A stretch of DNA of 52,105 bases, taken from Candidatus Poribacteria bacterium (GTDB lineage Bacteria > Poribacteria > WGA-4E > WGA-3G). Below the pieces are notes generated by a model. The model did no database searches, was not told the DNA's origin, and was given only the letters and a program-made list of their open reading frames with translations. The DNA is taken from assembly GCA_022825665.1 (NCBI GenBank), contig JAJDWI010000139.1:1-52105 (forward strand). The letters are read 5' to 3'. Positions 43,885-51,629 of the stretch are shown here, one piece after another. Position numbers and translations under genes: made by a program. Each line of letters begins with the position of its first letter. Position 1 is the stretch's first letter.

Positions 43885-44955
43885 CTAAATAAAAGGCACC
43901 TTCACGATTTTCGCGGGGTGCAGTTTTCCTCTAATATCAATTTCGATTGTTTTCTTTGTGTTTTGAGTTATGGACGCAAAACCGATATTACATTTCAGAC
44001 TCGGTGAGGGCGCACCACTCGTCACTTTACCGATAAGGTTTCCTTCCTGATAGACTTCATATCCACACCTCGCAACAGCACGATCCAGCATCTGAAAACC
44101 TACTAACTTTCGTTTCAAATCACCTTTCTCTTTCTGCGCAAGGAGAACATCCTTGCCAATAAAATCACCCTTATCCAACTTAACAAACCGACTAAGACCT
44201 GCTTCAAAAGGTGTAGTACTATCATCCATATCCATACCGTATAACCGTAATCCCGCTTCCAGTCTTAAAGTATCGCGCGCACCAAGCCCTACAGGTAATC
44301 CTCCTGATTCTATCACAGCATCAAAGAGGGGATTCCACAAATCTTCTGAATTAGTTGCTTTTACATATAGTTCAAATCCGATTTCACCCGTATATCCAGT
44401 TCGTGAAATCGCGGTAGGTATTCCTGCTACCTCACCAACAACAAACCGAAAAAACGAAATTTCAGAAACATCAAGTTTTGAAACGAAAGGATTTAGAATG
44501 TCTATTGATTGTGGTCCTTGTAGTGCGATCAACGTTGTGTCATCGCTATCGTCGGTTATTTCTGCGCCTGTATCATTTTGTTTCTTTATCCACGCGACGT
44601 CTTTTTCAATATTAGCAGCATTGACCACCAATGTGTAGTCATTATCAGTATGTCTGTAAACCAGAATATCATCAACTATTCCGCCAGTTTCATTGCAAAG
44701 AAGCGTATACAACACCTGTCCATCAGTTAAACGACTGACATCATTTGTACAGAGTTTTTGCACTAAGGCATTTGCACCTTCTCCGCAAACGTCTATTTCT
44801 CCCATATGTGATAAGTCAAACAAACCAGCAGTCGCGCGAACAGCAAGATGTTCCTTAACAATACTGCTATATTGCAGTGGCATCTCCCAACCACCGAATT
44901 CAGTGAATTTGGCATTGAGCGATTTATGAATTTCGTATAGCGGTGTTCTTTTCAT
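43885..44955 (-). CDS. gcvT: Aminomethyltransferase (glycine cleavage T protein)
   Basis: A 356-residue folate-dependent enzyme that releases ammonia from the GcvH-bound intermediate and makes methylene-tetrahydrofolate. Family text: FTEFGGWEMPLQYSSIVKEH near residues 18-37, AGLFDLSHMGEID, ISRTGYTGEIGFELYV, and LGARDTLRLEAGLRLYGMD. The ATG at 44955 gives the usual N-terminus (KRTPLYEIH); a TTG three codons earlier is possible. The start lies inside the 3' end of the antitoxin gene (32-base overlap), which is unusual. I looked for a glycine riboswitch upstream and did not see one. Confidence 0.96.
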   Translation of the reverse strand: MKRTPLYEIHKSLNAKFTEFGGWEMPLQYSSIVKEHLAVRATAGLFDLSHMGEIDVCGEGANALVQKLCTNDVSRLTDGQVLYTLLCNETGGIVDDILVYRHTDNDYTLVVNAANIEKDVAWIKKQNDTGAEITDDSDDTTLIALQGPQSIDILNPFVSKLDVSEISFFRFVVGEVAGIPTAISRTGYTGEIGFELYVKATNSEDLWNPLFDAVIESGGLPVGLGARDTLRLEAGLRLYGMDMDDSTTPFEAGLSRFVKLDKGDFIGKDVLLAQKEKGDLKRKLVGFQMLDRAVARCGYEVYQEGNLIGKVTSGAPSPSLKCNIGFASITQNTKKTIEIDIRGKLHPAKIVKVPFI

Positions 44956-45289
44956 CTGTTTCAATGGCTGTATGCTTTGTGTGAAGGGAGTCTTTTAATC
45001 TGGAGAGAATGTCCAACACTTTATCCAATTGTGGCGGGTGCTTTTCATTAAGGAGATAGGTGAGAGTTTGGGGACTGAGATTTATCCAGTTGACAAGTGT
45101 CCCAATTCCACCTTGCGCCTCTACAACATCTTTCATGGAGAGCAATAGCATCTCAACGTTACCATCTTTTTCAAAATCTTGGAACGCAGTTTGAAGGTAT
45201 CCTTTTGCAAATTCTTGATCAGCAAGGTCTTTAAGTAGAAAGTCTTTAAATGGAGTTGTATATTCTTGGAGTTTATTTTCTATACTCAT
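44924..45289 (-). CDS. HigA-like antitoxin of a HigB/HigA (addiction-module) pair
   Basis: A 121-residue HTH protein of the addiction-module antidote group. The DNA-binding region is recognisable in VVEAQGGIGTLVNWINLSPQ followed by TLTYLLNEKHPPQLDKVLDI. It should bind the toxin and repress their common promoter. ATG at 45289 follows the toxin stop by 5 bases and has GGAGG upstream; the longer frame would start inside the toxin. The last about 15 residues overlap gcvT and have no family pattern, so the natural end may have been changed when the module landed here. Confidence 0.8.
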   Translation of the reverse strand: MSIENKLQEYTTPFKDFLLKDLADQEFAKGYLQTAFQDFEKDGNVEMLLLSMKDVVEAQGGIGTLVNWINLSPQTLTYLLNEKHPPQLDKVLDILSRLKDSLHTKHTAIETDEKNTAIRNS

Positions 45290-45294
45290 TTTAA

Positions 45295-45632
45295 TTATTC
45301 CTCCATTCCTTCCAGAAAGTCGTTCCAATAGTTTTGTGCTCTGCTAATATCTCGCTGTTGTGAACCTTTAGTTCCTCCACAAAGTAGGATAACAATGTCA
45401 TTTTGAAAGATTCCAAAATAGATGCGATATCCGGGTCCGTGATGGATTCTCAATTTGTATAGATCTTTGTCCAATCGCTTGAAATCACCAAATTCCCTGA
45501 TCGTAATCGTGAAATTCTATTAGAGATTGCTATCTGTGTTTTTTGATCTTTTATTTTTGTGTACCATTGCCGATACGGGATGCGTCCGTTTGCTGTAGTA
45601 TAGTAAAGTATCTCTCTGGGACGAATTTGCAT
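45295..45632 (-). pseudogene. HigB/RelE-like toxin, frameshifted
   Basis: The frame from ATG 45632 reads MQIRPREILYYTTANGRIPY to SRLRSGN and then closes at 45450. The neighbouring frame continues the family exactly: FGDFKRLDKDLYKLRIHHGP, GYRIYFG, IVILLCGG, and AQNYWNDFLEGMEE ending at 45295. One T is missing in the run AATTTGG near 45490-45500 compared with what would restore the frame (AATTTTGG). The product would be a RelE-fold ribosome-dependent mRNA nuclease. A loss-of-function mutation or a homopolymer sequencing error are both possible. Confidence 0.85.
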
Positions 45633-45639
45633 ATCTATA

Positions 45640-45668
45640 AGTATAAGTCATTTTTAGCAAATTTTCAA
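45640..45668 (-). promoter_or_regulatory. Promoter of the toxin-antitoxin pair, near-leaderless
   Basis: On the minus strand TTGAAA (45663-45668) and TATACT (45640-45645) are 17 bases apart. Only 7 bases separate the -10 element from the toxin ATG at 45632, so the transcript would begin at or within a base or two of the start codon. This may also serve gcvT-H-P. Confidence 0.6.
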
Positions 45669-45723
45669 CCTTTTCCGTGGCTGCTTGTACTTGTTTGTTC
45701 CCCAATGAGATTATATGAATAAC

Positions 45724-46479
45724 TCAATCCAACCCATAAATACGCGCAAGGTTATCACCGAAAATCAACGCTTCCGCATCATCACCGAGTTCCAAACGTT
45801 TTAGGGCATTGATCACCTGAATCGGTCTGTATTCCGGTAGATTAGAACCAAACACTATCTGTTCTGGTCCAAGTGCATCAACAGCTGCTTTTACTTCTGT
45901 CGGTACAACCGTGTCAGGGTCATTTCCCCAGCGACGATGAAAACGTAAGATAGTTGTTCCAAGAAATATGTTTCTGTTCGTTTTGGCAACGCTGATTGCT
46001 GCGTCTAAATCATCTGGAAATCCCATGTGATCCATGATAACCGGTGTTTCTGGCACCCAACTCGCTACAGTGCCAATACGATTCGGATGACAATTATTCG
46101 GTCCAGAATGTATTGAGATAATAAGTCCGTAATCACGGGCAGCTTCAACAACAGGACGCACGATCTGGTCATCTACATTGTAATTGTGAATCGCTGGCAT
46201 CAATTTTATACCCGGCATACCCCATTCCTCTGCAGCAGATTTGACTTGTGAAATAGGGTCAGGTTCTGTCGGATGCACAAGTGCACATCCAAGTGCACGT
46301 TGATTGCCGCGTATGACATCAGCAAGTTCAGCGTTACGAGGATTCGGTTGAGGAGTAGGCATGACGACTGCAACATCCATAGATGCCTCATCTTCTAATG
46401 CAAGTAATCCGTTTAGGTCCAACTTACCTGATTCGTCTCGAAATTCATCATTGAGATATGCTTCAAAATCACCACGCAT
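45724..46479 (-). CDS. Amidohydrolase-like TIM-barrel protein (Amidohydro_2 type)
   Basis: A 251-residue protein. Family text: GIKLMPAIHNYNVDDQIVRP near the middle, LIISIHSGPNN, PVIMDHMGFPDD, IVFGSNLPEYRP and the C-terminal IFGDNLARIYGLD. The two mid-barrel histidines are kept (IHSG, DHMG), but the N-terminal HxH metal pair is not visible and the usual Asp of FGSDxP is Asn. Metal-dependent hydrolysis or decarboxylation is therefore uncertain. TAGGAG lies 7 bases before the ATG at 46479; the longer frame has no such support. It lies between the toxin-antitoxin pair and a DUF6599 lipoprotein. Confidence 0.8.
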   Translation of the reverse strand: MRGDFEAYLNDEFRDESGKLDLNGLLALEDEASMDVAVVMPTPQPNPRNAELADVIRGNQRALGCALVHPTEPDPISQVKSAAEEWGMPGIKLMPAIHNYNVDDQIVRPVVEAARDYGLIISIHSGPNNCHPNRIGTVASWVPETPVIMDHMGFPDDLDAAISVAKTNRNIFLGTTILRFHRRWGNDPDTVVPTEVKAAVDALGPEQIVFGSNLPEYRPIQVINALKRLELGDDAEALIFGDNLARIYGLD

Positions 46480-46568
46480 AAAATAACTCCTATGATTAAC
46501 GTCTAAATCCTGTTTCTTCTCATAAATTATTTTGTGTAGAAAACACATTCAAAATGTAAATCACAATC

Positions 46569-47591
46569 CTACGGATCAGTATATTGTTCGTTAATGTGAA
46601 TTGCCCCAGTTTCAGAATTAGTTTCAAAAGGCACATTTTCAGACATTAGAGTATCACGATACATGGAATATGCGGATTCAGCTGCAGAAACATCGGGGAA
46701 ACGTAGAATAAAGACACTATATGGGTGTGAAGGATTATTATATTGAATGTTGTATTGCGCTGAAATCCCTACAGTGTCAATTGTCAATTGTGGAAAAGGA
46801 TTAGGTATAGATTTATTAACTTGACTTAACGCCCAATTCGTTTTAAAAAACTTTTCACTACCACGTATGTATTGATTAGGTAGTACTTCAAGAAACGGTA
46901 TTTTTTGCGGCGGATCTTGTATCTGCTTTGCCACAGTCTCGGCAAGTGCTACCATTGCCTTGCGGATACCTGTCGCGATCGCATAACCCTCTATCTGTAT
47001 GAAATACTTCCCTTTCCAGAACCAGAGATATTTCCCTGAAACAATCGCTTTACACCCAACCCATTCAAATTTTGGTTGTGGATAACTGTAGACGCTAAAA
47101 ATACCAAATGCGTTTTCGGGTGTTCCCATATCAAATATCTCAAGTAAGATATACGGGATTGATCCAAATTTTGGACTCTGATATTCTATTTCTGCTTTTC
47201 TTTCAAATCCGTAATTGAAGTAAATATCACGGTCATCATCTGAGAGTAAAATTCGATCTTCATAGAGCGTTTCTGCGGTATAAGTTGTAGGTTTCTTAAC
47301 ACGCACCCAGTCAGTTATTTCTCCATCATCTGGTAAAAGTGCTTCAGGTGCTGCAGTTGTCAAGGTAGGAAGCATTTTATATGACACGCTATCTTCTACA
47401 TCCTTATCCTCAACATTTACAGAAATAGCTGCTAATACTTCATTCGCACTTTTTGTTGTTGGTGCTTTCCACACGCCAAAAATGTATGCATTTTCCTGAT
47501 GAACCGATGTAAAATTACCACGCTCTTCCTGACAAGACAGAACAAATATGGTCAATAGAGAACAAATACAGATTACGTTGACGTGCTTCAT
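46569..47591 (-). CDS. DUF6599-family lipoprotein
   Basis: A 340-residue exported protein. A signal segment ends in a lipobox LSC at about residue 20. The body has the DUF6599 pattern: WVRVKKPTTYTAETLYED, YFNYGFERKAEIEYQ, ILLEIFDMGTPENAFGIFSV and LWFWKGKYFIQIEGY. The function is unknown. It is predicted to be membrane-anchored in the periplasm. ATG at 47591 starts 2 bases after the stop of the LptE-like gene; a GTG three codons earlier overlaps it. It is probably co-transcribed with that gene. Confidence 0.78.
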   Translation of the reverse strand: MKHVNVICICSLLTIFVLSCQEERGNFTSVHQENAYIFGVWKAPTTKSANEVLAAISVNVEDKDVEDSVSYKMLPTLTTAAPEALLPDDGEITDWVRVKKPTTYTAETLYEDRILLSDDDRDIYFNYGFERKAEIEYQSPKFGSIPYILLEIFDMGTPENAFGIFSVYSYPQPKFEWVGCKAIVSGKYLWFWKGKYFIQIEGYAIATGIRKAMVALAETVAKQIQDPPQKIPFLEVLPNQYIRGSEKFFKTNWALSQVNKSIPNPFPQLTIDTVGISAQYNIQYNNPSHPYSVFILRFPDVSAAESAYSMYRDTLMSENVPFETNSETGAIHINEQYTDP

Positions 47592-47593
47592 CT

Positions 47594-48205
47594 TTACCAC
47601 TGTTCTGCAAGTTGATTATAAAGATCCTCAATGAGTTCATCTATTATCAAATTTTTTGCTTGATCTACTGTTTCAGGAGGTTCCCCACGGTTATCTACTA
47701 CATAGAAGTCGTGAATCTGAACATGGTTGTCCCTTCTTTCTATGAGATTGTTCCTAACCTTATCAAGAAATTGATATTCAACTTGTAGACTCATCCGTAA
47801 CATTTCAACATTACCACTCGGACCAAACCCGTGTTCTTTAATATCGTAATCTTGGATCTTTATTGTCAATTCGGAATCGTTACCGTCGTTCCATTTACGA
47901 TTGAACCGTTGGGTGATTTTATCATGAATAACCTCGTCAAAAGGACGTTGTGATACGTTGTCATAAGCTATATCGGCATCCTGAATCTCAATAGGAGGGA
48001 TGTTGATAGTTTTGATATGCTCCAGATATGATGAGGTAGAAACATAACCACATCCGAAGATACCAATTAAACTAAAGCACAACAAAGCAAAAAAAGCAAT
48101 ATTGTAAGACGGAAGGTTTAGTTTATGCTTTATCAATGTTCTTAGATATAGTACTGGTAGAAGAGGAAGAAAATATCTGTTATTGTGTTTCCATTTGGTA
48201 CGCAT
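47594..48205 (-). CDS. LptE-like LPS-assembly lipoprotein
   Basis: A 203-residue protein with a hydrophobic segment and lipobox-like FGCGYV (cysteine near residue 52). The text after it, YLEHIKTINIPPIEIQDADI, then FDEVIHDKITQRFNRKWNDG, fits the LptE fold, in which the plug lipoprotein helps LptD insert lipopolysaccharide in the outer membrane. The signal peptide would be unusually deep in the chain if the ATG at 48205 is used; a TTG further in (about residue 24) would give a normal signal peptide. Assignment is by pattern and is moderate. Confidence 0.6.
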   Translation of the reverse strand: MRTKWKHNNRYFLPLLPVLYLRTLIKHKLNLPSYNIAFFALLCFSLIGIFGCGYVSTSSYLEHIKTINIPPIEIQDADIAYDNVSQRPFDEVIHDKITQRFNRKWNDGNDSELTIKIQDYDIKEHGFGPSGNVEMLRMSLQVEYQFLDKVRNNLIERRDNHVQIHDFYVVDNRGEPPETVDQAKNLIIDELIEDLYNQLAEQW

Positions 48206-48473
48206 ACAAACTTCCTTTTAGTGTAAATTGAAACAAATTGAAAGGATTGTAATGATTAATTTGTGGACGTTCAGGTTCTTTTTCTTTACCAAAACGTAAG
48301 ACACGTACAAAATCTACAATCTGGTTTTTTACGGAAGGAATTGAGAGTACAACAAAGGCAACGATTAGCACTATTAATATGAATGCCAAAAGATTGGTCA
48401 TCCATTTCTGGGCGAGCAAATCCCCTTTCGCTTGTCGGATCTGTCGCTTCACACGGGGGTTACGAGTTCTCAT
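48180..48473 (-). CDS. Small basic membrane protein of unknown function
   Basis: A 97-residue protein: a basic N-terminus (RTRNPRVKRQIRQAKGDLL), one membrane segment (about residues 25-46: LLAFILIVLIVAFVVLSIPS) and a polar tail. I recognise no family. ATG at 48473 has AGGTGA 5 bases upstream; a GTG three codons earlier is the alternative. It overlaps the LptE-like gene by 26 bases and may be the first gene of the envelope group that follows pnp. Confidence 0.65.
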   Translation of the reverse strand: MRTRNPRVKRQIRQAKGDLLAQKWMTNLLAFILIVLIVAFVVLSIPSVKNQIVDFVRVLRFGKEKEPERPQINHYNPFNLFQFTLKGSLYAYQMETQ

Positions 48474-48540
48474 AAGGCTCACCTATTGTGTAGAGTGTAG
48501 TATATTGTAGTTGAAAGGGACGAAATATCTTTCAAGTATA

Positions 48541-48567
48541 CGCGGAATGCAGTATACACATTCCGCG
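48541..48567 (-). terminator. Hairpin after pnp
   Basis: CGCGGAATG (48541-48549) and CATTCCGCG (48559-48567) form a perfect 9-base stem with a 9-base loop, 47 bases beyond the pnp stop. No clear T-run follows on the minus strand, so it may be a 3'-end processing or weak termination structure. Confidence 0.55.
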
Positions 48568-48613
48568 TTGATTTAGATAGGTGTTTCAGATTTTTCTCGG
48601 TTATGGGGTTACC

Positions 48614-50926
48614 TTAAAACCTACCTTTTGGAATCCGGGGTGACCTGCGATTTCTGGAGTCACGTGAATTGTCACGCTGGTCATATCGGTTGTTACGTCT
48701 ATCCCTGCTGTCACGACTGTCCCGATTATCACGTGAATCACGGTAAGGACGATTTTCTCGATAATTCGACCGACTTTGGTCGCGTGGGTCGTGTGAGCCG
48801 TGACCCCCATCCGGGTCAGAAGAGGTATCAAGTTCTGCAAGCGGCACACCCTTCGCAGCAATTAACGATAAGTCAACTCTACCTTGTTCGTCAATCGTTA
48901 AAATACGAACAGTGACTTCATCACCTACCTGCATCACATCTTCAGCTCTACGGACATAACCGTCTCCCATCTGTGAGATGTGAACAAGTCCATCTTTACC
49001 AGGGAGAATTTCCACAAAGGCACCGAAAGATGCTGTTCTGACAACTTTTCCAGTATACTCCTTACCAATTTCAGGCATCGCAGTAACTTCACGGATTTTT
49101 TCCTCAGCGAGTTTCACATCATCCGCACTGGTTGAGGCGATTTCAACTGTACCGTCATCATCAATGTTAATCGTGGTGTTTGTCTCCTCTTGAATGCCCT
49201 GCACGGTTTTACCCCGAGGACCAATCAGATCTTTGATCTTCTGTGGAGCTATCTTCAGTAAGAAAATACGAGGGGCATAAGGGGACAACTCCGCACGTGG
49301 CGCGTTAATAACCGCGTTCATTTGATCAATAACAGCAATACGTGCCTCTCTTGCTTGATGGATAGCACGACGCATCAGTTCAGGGGTAACACCGTCGATT
49401 TTGATGTCCATCTGCACCGCCGTAACACCTTCTGTAGTACCAGCAACCTTAAAATCCATATCACCGAGAAAATCCTCAGTGCCGAGCATATCTGTCAGTA
49501 TTACTTCACGGTCACCTTCCTTAATAAGACCAACACCGATACCTGCCACAGGTCTTTTTATCGGCACACCCGCATCCAAGAGTGCTAAGGTCGCACCGCA
49601 GACGGTAGCCATGGATGAGGAAGCATTCGACTCCAATATCTCGGATACTACTCGAATGGTATAGTTGAATTCCTCTTTATCCGGTATAACCGACTCAAGT
49701 GCTTTCTGCGCAAGCGCACCGTGTCCAATTTCTCTACGACCAGGTCCCATCATACGTTTGACTTCACCTGTACTAAACGGCGGAAAATTGTAGTGTAAAA
49801 AGAAACCGCGACGGATTTCACCATCCAATCCACGCTGCACATCTTCATCACCTGATGTACCGAGGGTTGTAACACAGAGTGCCTGCGTCTGTCCTCGTGT
49901 GAAAAGCGACGAACCGTGTGTCCGAGGTAACAGCGCAACTTCACCCGAGATCGCGCGAATATCTGTCACACCACGTCCATCAACGCGTTTACCCTCAACA
50001 AGGATGGCTTGACGCATCTCCTCTTTCTCTATATCGCTCAAGATAGAACGCGCGTCTTTTTCAGCACTTGGGTCAATTTCTTCAGGGGTATCCTCTTGAA
50101 TTTCAGAGAGGATATCTGTTTGAATCTGTTCAAGATAATCTTCACGGAGTTGTTTGTCTGCCATCCCGATCGATTCACGTATCCGAGCAGTGGCAAGGTC
50201 TCTGATACGAGAGTTTAACGTATCCTCCACAGTTTTTGATTCATACTCACGTTTTGTCTGACTACAGACAGCGACAATACCTTCTTGGAGTTTTATTATT
50301 TCTTTTATCTCTGCGTGCGCCGCTATGATTGTGTCAATTATTTCATCGTCTGGGGTTTCGTGTCCTCCGCCTTCAACTGACATCACTGCAGTTGATGTAC
50401 CACTTACAAAAAGTTCTAATTCTGATTTGTGTAACTCCTCGTAGGTAGGATTTATAATCAATTTACCATCTATTTTTCCCATCGTTACAGCGGCAACAGG
50501 TCCACTAAACGGAATATCAGAAACTGATAACGCAGCAGATGTACCGACTAACGCAGGAACATCCGCAGGATGAACACCATCTGATGACAATACAGTACAT
50601 AGAACCTGGACTTCAGCCTTAAATTCCTTCGGGAATAGTGGACGTATACAGTGGTCAATAAGACGCGCAACGAGTTGTTCTGATGAACCAGGACGAGGTT
50701 CACGCCTACCATAGACAGTCGGGATACGCCCACCAGCATACGACCTTTCTCTATAATCTACTGTCAAAGGGAAAAAATCTAAATCATTCTCTCTATCATC
50801 TGCTACCACAGTCACTAAGACAACTGTTCCACCGTATTGCACCCAAACGGCACCATCTGCCTGTTTAGCAACTTTCCCCATTTCTATTGATAAATTTTCG
50901 CTTCCGAGTTGCATTTCTACTTTCAC
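48614..50926 (-). CDS. pnp: Polyribonucleotide nucleotidyltransferase (PNPase)
   Basis: A 770-residue 3'-5' phosphorolytic RNase. In order: two RNase PH-like core domains (text VQYGGTVVLVTVVAD and SLFTRGQTQALCVTTLGT), a helical linker, a KH domain (KIKDLIGPRGKTVQGI-like) and an S1 domain (YTGKVVRTASFGAFVEILPG followed by KDGLVHISQM). A tail of about 60 residues is rich in RDSRD units and arginine, as in many degradosome or RNA-binding tails. The start is GTG at 50926, with GGAGGAAATTGA upstream. It is 41 bp downstream of rpsO. Confidence 0.97.
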   Translation of the reverse strand: MKVEMQLGSENLSIEMGKVAKQADGAVWVQYGGTVVLVTVVADDRENDLDFFPLTVDYRERSYAGGRIPTVYGRREPRPGSSEQLVARLIDHCIRPLFPKEFKAEVQVLCTVLSSDGVHPADVPALVGTSAALSVSDIPFSGPVAAVTMGKIDGKLIINPTYEELHKSELELFVSGTSTAVMSVEGGGHETPDDEIIDTIIAAHAEIKEIIKLQEGIVAVCSQTKREYESKTVEDTLNSRIRDLATARIRESIGMADKQLREDYLEQIQTDILSEIQEDTPEEIDPSAEKDARSILSDIEKEEMRQAILVEGKRVDGRGVTDIRAISGEVALLPRTHGSSLFTRGQTQALCVTTLGTSGDEDVQRGLDGEIRRGFFLHYNFPPFSTGEVKRMMGPGRREIGHGALAQKALESVIPDKEEFNYTIRVVSEILESNASSSMATVCGATLALLDAGVPIKRPVAGIGVGLIKEGDREVILTDMLGTEDFLGDMDFKVAGTTEGVTAVQMDIKIDGVTPELMRRAIHQAREARIAVIDQMNAVINAPRAELSPYAPRIFLLKIAPQKIKDLIGPRGKTVQGIQEETNTTINIDDDGTVEIASTSADDVKLAEEKIREVTAMPEIGKEYTGKVVRTASFGAFVEILPGKDGLVHISQMGDGYVRRAEDVMQVGDEVTVRILTIDEQGRVDLSLIAAKGVPLAELDTSSDPDGGHGSHDPRDQSRSNYRENRPYRDSRDNRDSRDSRDRRNNRYDQRDNSRDSRNRRSPRIPKGRF

Positions 50927-50967
50927 TCAATTTCCTCCTCATACACAAAATGCTTACGGTGGTATAT

Positions 50968-51258
50968 TTAACTTCTTTGGACACCGATCGTGTCGCGAAT
51001 ACCGAGTTCATTAATTAAACGATAATACCGAGGTACGTCTTTGTTATAAAGATACTTTAACAAACGGCGTTGTTTTCCTACCAACCGAAAAAGTCCATAT
51101 CGTGAGTGGTGATCTTTTTTATGCGTTTGAAAATGTTGCGTCAATTCTTGTATCCGCGCATTTAAAACCGCAACTTGTGCCTCTGGAGAACCGGTGTCCC
51201 GATCATGTATTTGGTGCTTTTGGATCAATTCCTGCTTCTTTGCTGCATCAATTGCCAA
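50968..51258 (-). CDS. rpsO: 30S ribosomal protein S15
   Basis: A 96-residue protein close to the usual 89. Family text: HDRDTGSPEAQVAVLNARI, then HFQTHKKDHHSRYGLFRLVG and KQRRLLKYLYNKD. It binds 16S rRNA early in 30S assembly. The start is TTG at 51258, supported by the near-perfect ribosome-binding site AAGGAGGTGA. The rpsO-pnp order is the canonical operon. Confidence 0.96.
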   Translation of the reverse strand: MAIDAAKKQELIQKHQIHDRDTGSPEAQVAVLNARIQELTQHFQTHKKDHHSRYGLFRLVGKQRRLLKYLYNKDVPRYYRLINELGIRDTIGVQRS

Positions 51259-51328
51259 ACTATCTCACCTCCTTTTTCTTTTAGCATTTAAATGTAAAAA
51301 TAATCATAATACTTCATGATATAACAAA

Positions 51329-51352
51329 GCACGACGGATATAGATTTGCCGT
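51329..51352 (-). promoter_or_regulatory. Leader hairpin upstream of rpsO
   Basis: GCACGAC and GCCGTGC (near-complementary, one mismatch) form a stem in the leader between the promoter and rpsO. In other bacteria S15 represses its own mRNA by binding the leader; whether this stem does so is inference. Confidence 0.3.
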
Positions 51353-51398
51353 GCATAATATTACTTATATGAGTAAACTTCATTCATATTGTGGCATT

Positions 51399-51427
51399 AT
51401 TATATCATAAATTAGCGCGTATTTCAA
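51399..51427 (-). promoter_or_regulatory. Sigma70-type promoter of rpsO-pnp
   Basis: TTGAAA (51422-51427) and a perfect TATAAT (51399-51404) are 17 bases apart on the minus strand. Transcription would start near 51392, giving a leader of about 130 bases before the rpsO start. Confidence 0.75.
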
Positions 51428-51629
51428 GATTATTTCAATTCCTTGATTCTAATTCATCTGTTTCTCAACAGAATGGGATATAACAATTTACGGTAGAATG
51501 TAGGACTGTAAGGAGGGTAGAGCCAAGCGAAATCTGAGGAATATCATACGCTTATTCACCATTGATTTGGACTTGGACATTGATTCACCGATCGCAAAAC
51601 AAGGATAACTTTTACATGACATTCTTTAG

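Noticed and set aside
44153-44638. Plus-strand 161-residue ORF
   Set aside because: It lies antisense within gcvT and shows no motif or ribosome-binding site.
44956-45723. Glycine riboswitch upstream of gcvT
   Set aside because: The region is filled by the toxin-antitoxin genes, and I could not see the conserved glycine-aptamer layout.
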